64,000 nt of DNA, from the NCBI RefSeq assembly GCF_963675165.1, contig NC_087385.1, positions 780,001-844,000 on the forward strand, read 5' to 3'. The stretch is from Halichondria panicea. Taxonomy: Eukaryota; Porifera; Demospongiae; Suberitida; Halichondriidae. A program made the translations under genes and the position numbers. How positions within the stretch are numbered: position 1 is the first letter of the stretch; each line of letters starts with the position of its first letter. Shown here in pieces: positions 1 to 10,906 of this stretch. Under the pieces are notes generated by a model. The model saw only the letters and a program-made list of their open reading frames with translations, was not told the DNA's origin and did no database searches.

Positions 1-505
1 GTGCATGTGTTTATGTGTGTATGCATGTGACTGTCTCTCTGTACTGTGTAGACTGCTACAGCTGCTCAAGGATCAGTTAATGAAGTGTAAGTATAAGAGT
101 TTCTATAGGCTTCTAGTTTTCTTGGATTTTAATTTGAAAAATGATGCTTCGTTCTCGAGTTACGTATGCCCACTTGGAATGCCATTGCAGCCTTTACAGA
201 AGAGTAGACTACGTACCACAACTTGTCCACCGAGTGTTGCTACTCTATATACTTAGTAGCCCTCTACACTATAACGCTAGCTATTGGTAGCTGCAAGGCT
301 CTGCTGATGCAGTCATCAATTTTAAACTTGGACTTTTGGCATCGATCGTTTTAACAACAATCATGGTATCATAACCCACTCTTTGAGTTTCCCTGTGATA
401 TGGATTCTGCATGCAGCAAAATTAATATTCATCATTGTATAATGTGTGTATAAAACAGCTTTATGTTATGTAGCTTAATTTGACACCCACCGAGGTGCTT
501 TCATT
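1..505 (-). repeat. Partial copy of a TATGCCTCGG-ended MITE, inverted
   Basis: The first 500 bases read as the reverse complement of the element at about 8,703-9,233: the block with the CTGTAGCAGTCTACACAG and CTCGAGTTA motifs, then a GCTACCAATAGCTAGCG block, then the end with CACCGAGGTGC. It continues off the left edge. No open reading frame in it resembles a protein. Non-autonomous DNA transposon is my inference. Confidence 0.55.
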
Positions 506-690
506 ATGAAATAGCAAAATTACTTATACATTTTTGGCTAGAATCAGTCTCTCAAGAACTCTGCTTTCAAGAGTAAGTTAGTAGTGTCGTTGTTGGCTTT
601 GTTCAAGTGAGACTCTTATATAGCTATATAGCTACAGCCTAGCCTAAGCTAGCTAGCTCTTCGATTTCCACAGAAGCTCTTCCAGCTAGC

Positions 691-1089
691 TACCGTATAT
701 CTTCTAATTTATCGGACACTTCTAATTACCCGGACACTCTTTTGGGCAATTTTCGTTGTTCTAATACAACGGACACTCCAGTACTTTAATATTACATTTG
801 TTCTAAATATCCGGACAATACCTTGAAAAGTTGAGTTACCATTCATAGACGGCAAGTAAGACTTGGAGTGCTGCAGTTAGATAGCTTTGAGTAGCTAGTT
901 TTAGATAGTTAGTGCAACTATTCAGTCGTACCTTGTTCTATTAAACTTAGCTAGCTCGCATGCAGCTGCTTGCTTGTTCTAATTATTCCGGACACTTCGC
1001 ATGCTCTATAAAAATCTGTTCCAATTATACCCGGACAATTTCCAGAATAATTATTTTTTGCTGTCCGATAAATTAGAAGATATACGGTA
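691..1089. mobile_element. MITE with 26-bp inverted ends starting TACCGTATA
   Basis: The left end TACCGTATATCTTCTAATTT at 691 is the exact complement of the right end that finishes ...GATATACGGTA at 1,089. The interior has several copies of a (C)CGGACA(C/A) motif next to TTCTAATTA, some inverted. The element is about 400 bp with TA at both borders and has no coding capacity. It shares the TACCGTA terminus with four other elements in this window. Confidence 0.7.
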
Positions 1090-2287
1090 TATAGTATATA
1101 TAGTACGTAGCTTTTATTCTCCGCATAATTATGCCAATAGTAGATCAGTTTGGAGGTAGTAAAGATTAACCGAATGTAGCCACACCCAATTATGCATTCC
1201 TGAAGCGTGACATTCCTGAGCGTGACATACATACATACATACAAAGGTTTTCTGAGATAAGGCGCTCGGCAATTATAGGCTAACATCACGTGACTAGTAC
1301 CATCTTTGGTTTAATCATGGTATTGGTCGAAAATGGGTCAAATATAGTTGAACGTGCCAACTGAAAGAGCATCTTTTAAGCTTTCAGGATACCGCTAGTT
1401 GGGCGAAGTCAAACCAACGCTGATCTCTGGGTTGAGTATCATTCCACTGGTACTTGAGACAGAGTATGAATATTGTTTAATCTTAAGTGGCTGACAACCG
1501 CGGCTCAGGGGTGCGATATAAAGAAATCAATTAAGTATCTGGGATGCTATTGTCCAGCTAGCTAGCTGAGCTAGAGTTGTTTTGGAATTCAAGACAGACC
1601 TCAGAACTCTTAGAGAAAGTATAGAAGAATACTGTAGCCTGTAATACAAGATTTAGTACAGGCAGAAATAATCACAATAGTTAGACATCTAGCTCAAGGA
1701 GAGATACAACCAGCTATAAGACTACCCCGAGGCTTCTGGAGAAGCTTTTCCAAGACCAAAGAAGGCACACATAACAGAGGATTGGTCCAAACTAATCTTA
1801 TTGGTAGCACAACAAAACTTAAAACAAAGACAATTAAGTACTAATTAATACAAAGATGCTACTGTTCAAGCTTCATTCATAATTTATAGATGCTAAGATA
1901 GTTATTTTCTAGTAGCCTAGATATCCAGCAGGAGCTGTTTCTGCATTTTATGGAGAAATACAGTGACCCAGCTCGCCTTGTCAGCTAAGTTGAGCTGTAA
2001 GGTTTCCCACTTGAACGTAGCAATCTGCAAATTTCTTGTAGTGGAACAAAATTACTGTACTGATACCCAACCATGAGCGCAGCGTTAGATGGACTCCGGC
2101 CAACTAGGATACCACAAAGTTACTGAAATTGGGTCACCGGAACTAAATAATTATGGTTGTTTAGATTTACCCCTTGGACCAAATTTAATTGACTATAGCC
2201 CATATTAATTATTCCAGTGGAAAGTGTCTCTAAGTGATTGTGGCTGGCATAGACTCACTAACAGCAGTGCTCTAATTATTCTCATAC
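1090..2287. other. Intergenic, no gene seen
   Basis: No exon with protein-like sequence was recognised on either strand. The stretch at 1,282-1,390 (CACGTGACTAGTAC, then a TCGAAAATGGGT block, then a CTTTTAAGCTTTCAGGAT block) is related to 63,406-63,470 and 9,730-9,775, so it is dispersed repeat. From about 2,160 the sequence matches 9,870 onward, the start of the duplicated DNAJA exon region. Confidence 0.5.
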
Positions 2288-2569
2288 CTCTTGTTTGTGG
2301 TTGATTTCCACGAGACGCTTTCCTTTGCATTTCTTGCACTTGTCCTTGTCTCTTATGTAATCATCAGACCCCCCACAGTCTGTGCACACGCTCTGTATCT
2401 GCTGCATCATGCCGGGGCCGAGTGGGCGGTGGGTCACCTTGATACCAGACCCCCCACAGTCTGTGCACACGCTCTGTATCTGCTGCATCATGCCGGGGCT
2501 GAGTGGGCGGTGGGTCACCTTGATACCAGACCCCCCACAGTCTGTGCACATGTCATGCATGGCTGGATT
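2288..2569 (-). CDS. DNAJA-type zinc-finger exon (D1, rest off left edge or lost)
   Basis: Read on the minus strand, this exon has acceptor ACGTTAG at its high end and donor AG|GTATGAG at 2,287. It encodes the CXXCXGXG-type zinc module of a class A DnaJ/Hsp40 protein, with CTDCGGSG, GPGMMQQIQSVC and DKCKKCKGKRL. These proteins stimulate Hsp70 ATPase activity and bind unfolded clients. The first module is repeated: an 81-bp unit (27 codons) occurs twice in tandem before the final CKKC module, so it has one unit more than normal. The exon is open throughout, unlike the copy at 9,964-10,237. Neither the J domain nor the C-terminal exons are found in 1-2,287. This is therefore either a fragment or a gene whose 3' exons lie beyond the window. 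Confidence 0.7.
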
Positions 2570-2712
2570 CTAACGTAATTGCATCGTCGATTGTCGTCAA
2601 CTGTTGAATGTTGTTTAGTTCTCAGGAGCTCAAAGAGGATAGTGTCATCTCCATGGATACTGGAGAGTGGTGGTGACGGAGGATGCTCCCACTCAACAAA
2701 CACATCTCCTCT

Positions 2713-3240
2713 ACACAATGATAAATACACACACTGTCATGAGCAATCTTTACACATTGTACGATATGCTCTGCAACTAGACTAGACCTAGACCTATAAT
2801 ATTCCCCATTGACAGGCCTATGGGTATAAGCTGTATGTGCAATATTCCTAGTATTCCTAGTTACACTCACCTACTCCTGCAGCGCTAGACAACCTTCAGA
2901 TCTCTACACCTCCTCCAGCCATTTTGGGATCCCGAGAGTGGGCATAACCTTTGCAATAGTGGGGGCGTGGCTGGTATGCAAGATCAACAGAACTCCAACA
3001 ACAATAGCAGCTCTCTGATATCTCTGAGGGAGTGTTCTACTGTCCATGACTTGTAAGTTGAAATGCTGTGTCTCATTGCTGCTATAGATATACAGAGTTC
3101 ATGTCAGTCATGTGATGGTTGTTGATCTGGTTAGGTCCTATAGCTAGCATGCATAATCTCAGTCCAGGCTCAACCAATGATTGTGTGTGTGTGTGTGTGT
3201 GTGATGGCATAAACACTGTCTCATGATCACTCCTGTGCAG
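2713..3240. promoter_or_regulatory. Head-to-head promoter region and 5' exons of D1 and K1
   Basis: This block is repeated almost unchanged upstream of K2, K3 and K5. On the minus side, an exon around 2,873-2,925 ends at donor GTGAGTG and holds a short open frame starting MAGGG that stops at once. On the plus side, a 5' leader exon ends ...GTCCATGACTT|GTAAG near 3,050, followed by an intron with a GT microsatellite (3,183-3,203) and the acceptor GTGCAG at 3,240. There is no obvious TATA box. The bidirectional role is inferred from the divergent exons. Confidence 0.5.
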
Positions 3241-3243
3241 GTA

Positions 3244-6200
3244 ATGGATGGTCCAGTTGAACCATCACCTCGTTGGGGTCAATTCTCTGCAGTTGACGGA
3301 CGCCATTACATGTGGAGGGGGACTGGTCCAGGACTAAGGGGGTCTAACATCATTGCTGTGTATGATCCAAGCACTGAGCTGTGGAGCCTCTTGCCCACCA
3401 CTGGACCTCTACCCCCTGGAGAGTTGGGTGGTTACTCTGTTTGTGTAGGTCGTTGCCTGTACACTATTGGTGGTGGTGATGGGTCTTCTTACTTCAATGA
3501 CATGAGCAAGCTTAATCTGGACACTCTCCAGTGGACCAACATTCAAACCTCTGGTAGTCAACCTATGAAAAAGGCTTACTGTGGACTTGTCCGTGTGAAT
3601 GAGAGAACTCTGTGCTGCTTTGGAGGAGGAGGTATTGAGGGCACCACACAACCAGGATCAACATTCACCAAGACTAGACTTTGTTTTTTCTTTGACACAC
3701 AAAATGGTAACTTTTGTCAATGTGCACATTCGCTGTATGTTTTCATTGCATACACTTATAGGGTATCTAGCTACTGGTGGGCGGAGTCCCACCCTCACTC
3801 ACATAGGAAACCATGTTCACTTTCATATCAATCAATGTTATAAGGATGATGTAACATTGTACCATTCTCTAAATTGCCCCACCCCCACTTCCAGGTGTCT
3901 GGTCGTCCCCTGAGCTCAGAGGAGAGAGACCTCCTCCCTGTAGTAACTTCACCTTCACCATGGTGGACCAGAACAGGGCAGTCCTCTTTGGAGGGTACCA
4001 ATCTGGCCGTGGTGGGGTCAATGAAGTCTACCTATTAGATTTCAGGACCATGGTGAGTTGGAATTAGTACTGCCACATTGAAATGCACAATACTGTGTGT
4101 TCACTGTGTGTAGGAGGTCACTAAGGTGAAGCCAGTACAGGGAGAGCCATGGCCAGTGGGTAGGGCAGGCCATGCTGCCTGTTGTCTCAACTATGGACAG
4201 GACCACCCTCAACTACTGGTGTACGGAGGACTGGGTAATGGCAGCAAGGCACTGGGGGACATGTGGACACTTAATGTTGACGCTGTCAAGTGGACAGAGG
4301 TGAGTCTTGTCTTATTATGAACTGTTAGTGTACGTGTAATAAATGGACGTAATAAAGAGATACGAGACGTTCATTTACAAGAGTAAATAACTTTGAAGTC
4401 TAGGAGGATGTTAAATACTTGTGCTATGTACACACACCTTTACTGTATTATATCACGTTGTCAAGGTTACAAGCGTGTAATAAAAGTCATACAGTCCCTT
4501 CCGTACACGGTCGCGTAGCCTCGAGGCATAATTTGGTAAAGGGTCACTGTAATATAAAACACATAGCCTTGAGATTCCTCGTGTTGTAATGTTATATTTA
4601 TTTCATACAGTACATGGATTATCTGATGATCTGTTCAGAATACACAGTACTACTGTACACTCAACATTTATTTATCAGAGCATTATTTTTATTTTATGCC
4701 TCCAGGTGACACCTCCTGAGTCAATGACACCACGTTTCCTCCACTCCATCACTGCCACCAGTCTGGGACCAGGACTCACTGAGGTCCTCGTGTTTGGAGG
4801 CCTGTCGGAAGGAGATCCCATTGCTGAGACCACCATACTGAGATTTGGTGAGCAGCTACTAGTACATGTAGCCATGGCAACTATTTTTTGATAGACAAGT
4901 ACACACAATACATGTGTCAATGACTCTGAATGCATTATACTGTTACATTTGTTCCTTAATCCCCCCTACAGAGTTGACTGGACCCTCAGCGTCTGTTGCT
5001 GGACCCTCGGCTGGGAAGTGGGCTCTCGTGGATGTGGCCCACAACGACACTAGAGGCTCCGCCCAGCGACTGAGTGAGAAGAGGATCAGACAAGCAACTG
5101 CTCGTGCCTCATCAGTCAGTGAGACCAGCGACCACTCCTCTCAAGACCAGGTGAGGGCTCTGGAACAACAGTTACAAGCAGCAGAGCAGAGAGAGCACGA
5201 CACTCAACGTCACCACCAACTACAGTTGCAAGAGAAGGATCGTGAATTCGCTACACAAGCTAGAGAATTGATCGAGGCCAACCGTCGTCATGGAGATACG
5301 GAGGAAAGAGCACAGCTGGCAGAGCAAAGAGAGCAAGCTACACAATTACTTTTACAAGTGAAAGATCGAGATTTGGCTGAGGCCAACAGAAGAGAAGCTG
5401 ACCTGTCTGCTCGAATCACAGCTCTAGAGAGGGAGTTAGAAGGCAAGACGAAAGAGTTGGCAGCACACAACACAGAGGTGTGGAGGATTCCGGCCAACAG
5501 AGTGATCACGATGAGAACGATTGGCACTGGAGGATGGGGGGAGGTGCTGGAGGGAACAGTGAGCGTGGCCGTTAAGCGACTCTTTGCTGCCATTGTCAAC
5601 CCACGCAATCTGGAGAGACTCCAGAGAGAAATGATGCTCTTGGCTGAAGTACGACACCCCAACCTGGTGCAGTTCATTGGGGCAGTGTTTGACCAATCCC
5701 CTCCTCTCATCATCACCGAGCTTCTGGACATGAATCTTCGACAAGCGTATGAAGAGAATGAACTGGACCCAGGAAACCGCCTCTCGATCTTCATGGACAT
5801 TGCCCTAGCTCTGAACTACCTGCACCAGCGCTACGATCCCATCATCCACCGTGATGTGAGTGCTCCCAACGTCCTCCTCCAGCGAATGCCCAACCACCAG
5901 TGGAAGGGGAAGGTCTCTGACCTGGGCTCAGCCAACTTCCTGCAGCATGCTCATACGATGGGAGAGGGGGCCATAATCTACTCCCCTCCTGAAGTCATCC
6001 CTCAACCGCTTGTACGACCTCCTCCACAAACTGTCAAGATTGACGTGTACAGCTACGGCATTGTGTTGGCTGAAGTGACTGCCAGTCGATTTCCGAGTCA
6101 AGACAATTTCCCTGAGATGTTTGAGAGAATCAAGAGAGAGCGTCCTGCAGTGTACGAGCTGATACTCGGCTGTATTGAGAGAGAGCCCAGCCATCGACCC

Positions 6201-6248
6201 AGCATGGCACAGGTGATGGTGGAACTGAACAAAATAGCACCCTTTTAA
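3244..6248 (+). CDS. Kelch-coiled coil-kinase protein K1 (type I kinase)
   Basis: Five coding exons join in consistent phase: 3,241-3,706, 3,895-4,052, 4,114-4,299, 4,706-4,847 and 4,972-6,248, giving about 741 residues. Residues 1-315 hold about six kelch blades, with Gly-Gly doublets such as LYTIGG, LCCFGG, AVLFGG, LLVYGG and LVFGG each followed by a Trp or aromatic strand. Residues about 375-485 are a Gln/Glu/Arg-rich coiled coil. Residues about 490-735 are a protein kinase: glycine loop GTGGWGE, VAVKRL lysine, HRDVSAPNVLL catalytic loop, DLG in place of DFG, SPPE in place of APE, and a final RPSMAQVM. The start is the first ATG of the kelch exon, because the upstream ATG in the leader exon is out of frame. 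A cytoplasmic signalling receptor or scaffold kinase of the TKL-like group is my inference. I see no signal peptide or membrane segment. Confidence 0.85.
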
Positions 6249-6527
6249 CTATGAACAATGTGAACACTTATAATTATCTAGTATCGTCTTATTATTGATT
6301 TTTAATTACTTTATGAATTTTATTTTTAGCTTTGGCTTTTGTAGTGTGTATTTGCACTCTCCTATTATGATGATTACTATTGACTTTATCTCAGTCTCAT
6401 GCTAATCGTTCACAATAATTATGATGAGTGGTATGGGCAAACGTTATTCACACGTACATAATTAGAACAATAGTAGTAACCACAAAACCAGTCCATTAAT
6501 AGAATCAAAGCGGTGAATATAGAGTTC
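6249..6527. other. K1 3' flank / intergenic to D2
   Basis: AT-rich tail shared with the region after K5 (60,525-60,913). It contains AATAAT-type stretches but no clear AATAAA signal that I would assign with confidence. K1 and the minus-strand DNAJA gene converge here. Confidence 0.4.
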
Positions 6528-6725
6528 CTAAGAGTGTGGCTGTTGAGAGCAGCCCACCCTCTGTGCCCCACCCACTCCTTCATCCACCTCATCTTTATTG
6601 TATATGGCTCCACCCCCTTGTACCCCGCCCACTCCACTCGTCCCCTCACTCTCTATCATATCCACTTCCTCTGCCTCTGGGTCCAGTGCTGGTGGGTCAG
6701 GTCCTGTAGGCAGGAGACACTCCAA

Positions 6726-6730
<5 letters not shown>

Positions 6731-6790
<60 letters not shown>
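6731..6790. repeat. (GT)n microsatellite at a D2 3' splice site
   Basis: About 30 GT units followed by a G run. Read on the minus strand it is (CA)n ending in CACAG directly before the last DNAJA exon, so it takes the place of the polypyrimidine tract. Confidence 0.8.
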
Positions 6791-6793
<3 letters not shown>

Positions 6794-7460
6794 GGGGGGG
6801 GGTAGAGTACATTGCTATATACAGTGGGGGCCTGTGTATTGGATCAGTATACCAACTACTTCACAAAGACACCTTAATTATAGAAGACAAGGTGGTACAG
6901 CATAAAGATATTGCATGTATACAGTGGAGGCCTGTGTATTGAGAGGCTGCATACACTGCACACACATATCACATGATTATAGCCACTGCATACCTTTAGT
7001 TGACTCTCCTCCAGGAAACCAGAGTCAGGGAATTGGATGGTGAACTGAACATAGAGGTTGCCCTTGACATGAGGCCTCCTGAACACTGGCATCCCCTCAC
7101 CCTCCAGACCCTGGACACACACACACACACACAGTACTGCATGTACATGTACACACACATTGTAAACTCAATTGATACTACTTTCAGTATGTTGTAATTA
7201 GATTGGCAGAGTTTTCGTAGCTTTTTAGCAACTGTACATGTACCTACGTACAACACTGCCCACACAACACAACCACTGTTAGTATTGCACATGACCACAA
7301 GACTATAAATACATACACATGAAGTGAAAATAGAAATAACAAGATCAAAAGTCCTATACCTAACCCTAATTATGACCCGTTCCAAATTCGGGAATTAAGC
7401 ATCTGAAAGAGCTTCTTCTCTAAAATGATATCATCAAAGTTCATATTTGAGTGATAAAAC

Positions 7461-7650
7461 TACCGTATAGCGGGTATATTTCGAGGGTATACACTTTCGC
7501 GGATTGACCGTTTAAAAGGTTTTCGGGAATTCAGAATAGCAGTCTTTCTATGCGTGCGATATTAAATTCGTGGGAATAAATGTTCGCGGTAGATGCTTGA
7601 TCAGCGAAAACCACGAACATTTATACCCTTGAAATCTCCGCTATACGGTA
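7461..7650. mobile_element. TACCGTATAGCG MITE in a D2 intron
   Basis: Ends are TACCGTATAGCGG and CCGCTATACGGTA, with inverted ends of about 35-40 bp (GGGTATA..TTTCGAGGG in both), 190 bp in all, TA borders and no coding. The orthologous intron of D3 holds the same element at 62,180-62,378, so it predates the duplication. Confidence 0.75.
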
Positions 7651-8199
7651 TTTGCCAATTTGGCCACACCACCTCAACAGTCTATTGAAGAACAAGAAGG
7701 ATGTCACTATATATAAGACAGCCATGCCAGTACACCTCAATGAACCTCCCTCCTTCACACTGGTACTCTTAGCTATCACTTTCAATTCAGCTGCTTTGGT
7801 TCTCATGGATAATAACAAGGGTGTATATATATGCCCTTGATAATAAATAGCCTAAGTCTTGTTAAAGCTGCCAGATCAACAGTCCTAAGGTACCTAACCC
7901 TAACACATGTCCCCTCAGCTTGTAAGGCTGGGACACACTATAATAGCTTGTATGTACACTCCTCTCAAAGGCAGCCCTATACACAATCCTCCTCCTACCA
8001 GCCACCTACTCACCTGGTGACAGCACTGCTCCTGGTGACCTGGACACACGCACGCTCCTCCCGCCCAGGGGTACAGAGTGCAAGTGAAGCCACACAAGGC
8101 CTCCCTTAAACTGATGCTCTTCTCCACAAACAGGTCACAGTCGACTCTCCTGTAGTCGATGTGATCCAGCTGCTGCAAGATGTGAAGATAAAAGTATTT

Positions 8200-8480
8200 G
8201 CCAATTTGACCCCACCATGGATTATAGCCCATATTCCAAGGCCAAAAATGACAAATTATTGCCCCATCTAAATTTTGGATTGATCATTTAAAAGGCCTCT
8301 TTCTAAGCTTTAGAAAATCATACAATTTTTGATATTGGATCAACGGTAGGAAAGTAATGGCTGTTAACAGATGTTCAACTACAACCCCCCTCACGTTTAA
8401 TTGAATAATAATTTTATGATCGCAACAATTTAGTAATGCTGAGATTAGATTAGGTGATGATAACATTACAGGGTACACAG
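8200..8480. repeat. Dispersed intronic repeat (AAGCTTTxxAAAATCATA type)
   Basis: The block with CAATTTGACC, ATAGCCCATA, CTTTCTAAGCTTT, GGATCAACGGTAG and AGATGTTCAACTACAA is found again at 62,930-63,150, and in reverse orientation at 22,430-22,640 and 55,010-55,200. Function unknown; non-coding. Confidence 0.5.
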
Positions 8481-8702
8481 GTCTTACAATATGTGGATAG
8501 AGCTGCCATTCTACAGTGCTTGCAGTCTAGAGAGTAGATTACCACACATTTGTGAGTAGTTGTACTTACCTTGTCACTATGGTCGTCACCAGCAGTGTTT
8601 TGAAGAGACAAGACATAAAGTGTTTAGTTCACACGAGTTCAGAGGTTAAATAATAATGTAACACGTAGGAAACATATTATAATGAAAGCACCGCAGGTGC
8701 TG

Positions 8703-9233
8703 ATGCCTCGGTGGAGGTGCCAAAGCTACATAACATAAAACTACTAATAGCTAGCTTTTATTATACATTGTACACACATTGATTATGATGAATTTTGCTG
8801 CATGCAATCAACCGAATAGTGGGTAATGATCGACCATGATTGTTGTTAAAAACGATCGATGCCAAAAGTTCAAGTCTAAAATTAATGGCTGCAAGTCAGC
8901 AGAGCCTTGCAGCTCTCTGCTCACTCTTGCAGCTACCAATAGCTAGCGTTCTAGTGCAGAGCTAACTACTAAGTAGAGTAGTAACACTCGGTGAACAAGT
9001 TTTGCTACGGACTCTTCTGAAAAGGCTGCAATAGCATTCCAAGTAAGCAAAACTAGGCATAACTCGAGAACGAAGCATTATTTTGCAAATCCACAAATTG
9101 AAAACATGACTAGAAGCCTATAGAAACTCTTACTTGCACTTCATTGATCCTTGAGCAGCTGTAGCAGTCTACACAGATAGACACAAACACACTACCGTAT
9201 CCCTCGCTTGCGCATGCGCACCAAGGCATAGTA
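8703..9233. mobile_element. MITE with TATGCCTCGGTG-type ends (fullest copy)
   Basis: The element starts GATGCCTCGGTGG and ends CGCACCAAGGCATA, which are imperfect inverted ends. The sub-terminal GCGCATGCGC palindrome is kept in the copy at the right edge (63,967-63,990). It has no coding potential. Related copies are at 1-505 (inverted), 12,033-12,852 and about 63,590-63,990. Confidence 0.6.
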
Positions 9234-9963
9234 AATGCTATACAAGAAGGAATAGCCGTTACTACTATGAAGTTGTGGGAGGTCAAGGCCCGTGGTGTGT
9301 CTAAAAGTATACTACAGCAGTTTGAAGGACTATACTGCAAACATTTATGAACTGTTATTATTTAAGGTACAGCTTATATCCATGCATAGCATGAAGCCAT
9401 TCTATATAGCACTTAGATACATAATAACCAAGTCAAGTTTCCGCTTCACAGCAGGGAAAGAGAAAAGTTGACATGGAGTAAGCTAAACTCAACAAAAATT
9501 AAAAACGGAGTAAAAGACAACGAACTTAGTCAGTGGTGTAAACTTTCTTCTCTAGAGTACCTCCCAGCCCCTGAGTGATCGCTAGTGGATAGGAGAGCTA
9601 GAAACAGTTGAAATACAACCGGAGTACGGTAAAACTAAGCGAGCGCAAAATCATAACGCAGAGTGTTTCACCGGTTTACACAGAAGGGCCTGCATGGTCG
9701 TTTCCAATCCCTCCTACTGTTCAATCTATGGTTGAACGTACCAACTGAAATAGCATCTTTTAAGCTTTCAGGATACCACAAAGTCACTGAAAGTAGGTAA
9801 CCAGAAATAAATTAATTGGGCCTTTCAAAAATTGGCACTTGGGACCACATTTCATGACCGACCATGAATTATAGCCCATATTAATTATTCCACTGGAAAG
9901 TGTCTCTAAGTGATTGTGGCTGGCATAGACTCACTAACAGCAGTGCTCTAATTATTCTCATAC
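9234..9963. other. D2 intron/flank, no gene seen
   Basis: No protein-like frame. A piece at about 9,690-9,775 (TTTCCAATCCCTCCTACTGT, then a GGTTGAACGTACCAACTGAA block) is inverted relative to 63,470-63,510. From 9,870 the sequence is the duplicate of 2,160-2,290. Confidence 0.4.
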
Positions 9964-10380
9964 CTCTTGTTTGTGGTTGATTTCCACGAGACGCTTTCCT
10001 TTGCATTTCTTGCACTTGTCCTTGTCTCTTATGTGATCACCAGACCTCTGTGCACACGCTCTGTATCTGCTGCATCATGCCGGGGCCGAGTGGGCGGTGG
10101 GTCACCTTGATACCAGACCCCCCACAGTCTGTGCACACGCTCTGTATCTGCTGCATCATGCCGGGGGCGAGTGGGAGGTGGGTCACCTTGATACCAGACC
10201 CCCCACAGTCTGTGCACATGTCATGCATGGCTGGATTCTAACGTAATTGCATCGTTGATTGTCGTCAACTGTTGAATGTTGTTTAGTTCTCAGGAGCTTA
10301 AAGAGGATAGTGTCATCTCCATGGATACTGGAGAGTGGTGGTGACGGAGGATGCTCCCACTCAACAAACACATCTCCTCT

Positions 10381-10903
10381 ACACAATGATAAATACACAC
10401 ACTGTCATGAGCAATCTTTACACATTGTACGACATGCTCTGCAACTAGACTAGACCTAGACCTATAATATTGCCCATTGACAGGCCTATGGGTATAAGCT
10501 GTATGTGCAATATTCCTAGTATTCCTAGTTACACTCACCTACTCATGCAGCGCTAGACAACCTTCAGATCTCTACACCTCCTCCAGCCATTTTGTGAGTG
10601 GGCTCCTCATAACCTTTGCAATAGTGGGGGCGTGGCTGGTATGCAAGATCAACAGAACTCCAACAACAATAGCAGCTCTCTGATATCTCTGAGGGAGTGT
10701 TCTACTGTCCATGACTTGTAAGTTGAAATACTGTGTCTCATTGCTGTTATAGATATACAGAGTTCATGTCAGTCATGTGATGGTTGTTGATCTGGTTAGG
10801 TCCTATAGCTAGCATGCATAGTCTCAGTCCAGGCTCAACCAATGATTGTGTGTGTGTGTGTGTGTGATGGCATAAACACTGTCTCATGATCACTCCTGTG
10901 CAG
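10381..10903. promoter_or_regulatory. Head-to-head promoter region and leader exons of D2 and K2
   Basis: Near-identical copy of 2,713-3,240, with the same minus-side leader exon and the plus-side leader ending ATGACTT|GTAAG. A GT microsatellite at 10,847-10,866 precedes the acceptor GTGCAG at 10,903. Confidence 0.5.
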
Positions 10904-10906
10904 GTA

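Larger units (their letters stand above)
6528..10237 (-). pseudogene. DNAJA-like co-chaperone gene D2, disrupted
   Basis: Minus-strand exons match a class A DnaJ in order: zinc-finger exon 10,237-9,964; C-terminal domain exon 8,172-8,014 (DYRRVDCDLFV, then LREALCGF); exon about 7,117-7,003 (EGMPVFRRP, VKGNLYVQF); last exon about 6,730-6,528. Three lesions are visible against D1 and D3. There is an 8-base deletion in the zinc module near 10,046 that creates a stop soon after. One G is missing near 8,075, which shifts the frame after CTLYP. The stop codon is changed, so the C-terminal CSQQ (a CaaX-type box kept in D3) becomes CSQQPHS. No J domain is found upstream. The gene most likely no longer makes a working co-chaperone. 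It lies between K1 and K2, divergent from K2. Confidence 0.75.

Noticed and set aside
2282-2578. Plus-strand frames over the DNAJA zinc-finger repeat
   Set aside because: The minus-strand frame has the CXXCXGXG motifs and matching splice sites; the plus frames have none.
2579-2870. Minus-strand frames (82 and 71 residues) between the leader exon and the DNAJA zinc exon
   Set aside because: They show no J-domain pattern, differ in frame between possible starts, and half of the region is the shared promoter block, which is also found without DNAJA. Left as non-coding or uncertain.
5288-5800. 170-residue minus-strand open frame opposite the K1 kinase, and similar frames opposite other kinase and kelch exons
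   Set aside because: They are the antisense of well-supported coding exons, with no domain, and recur only because the exons recur.
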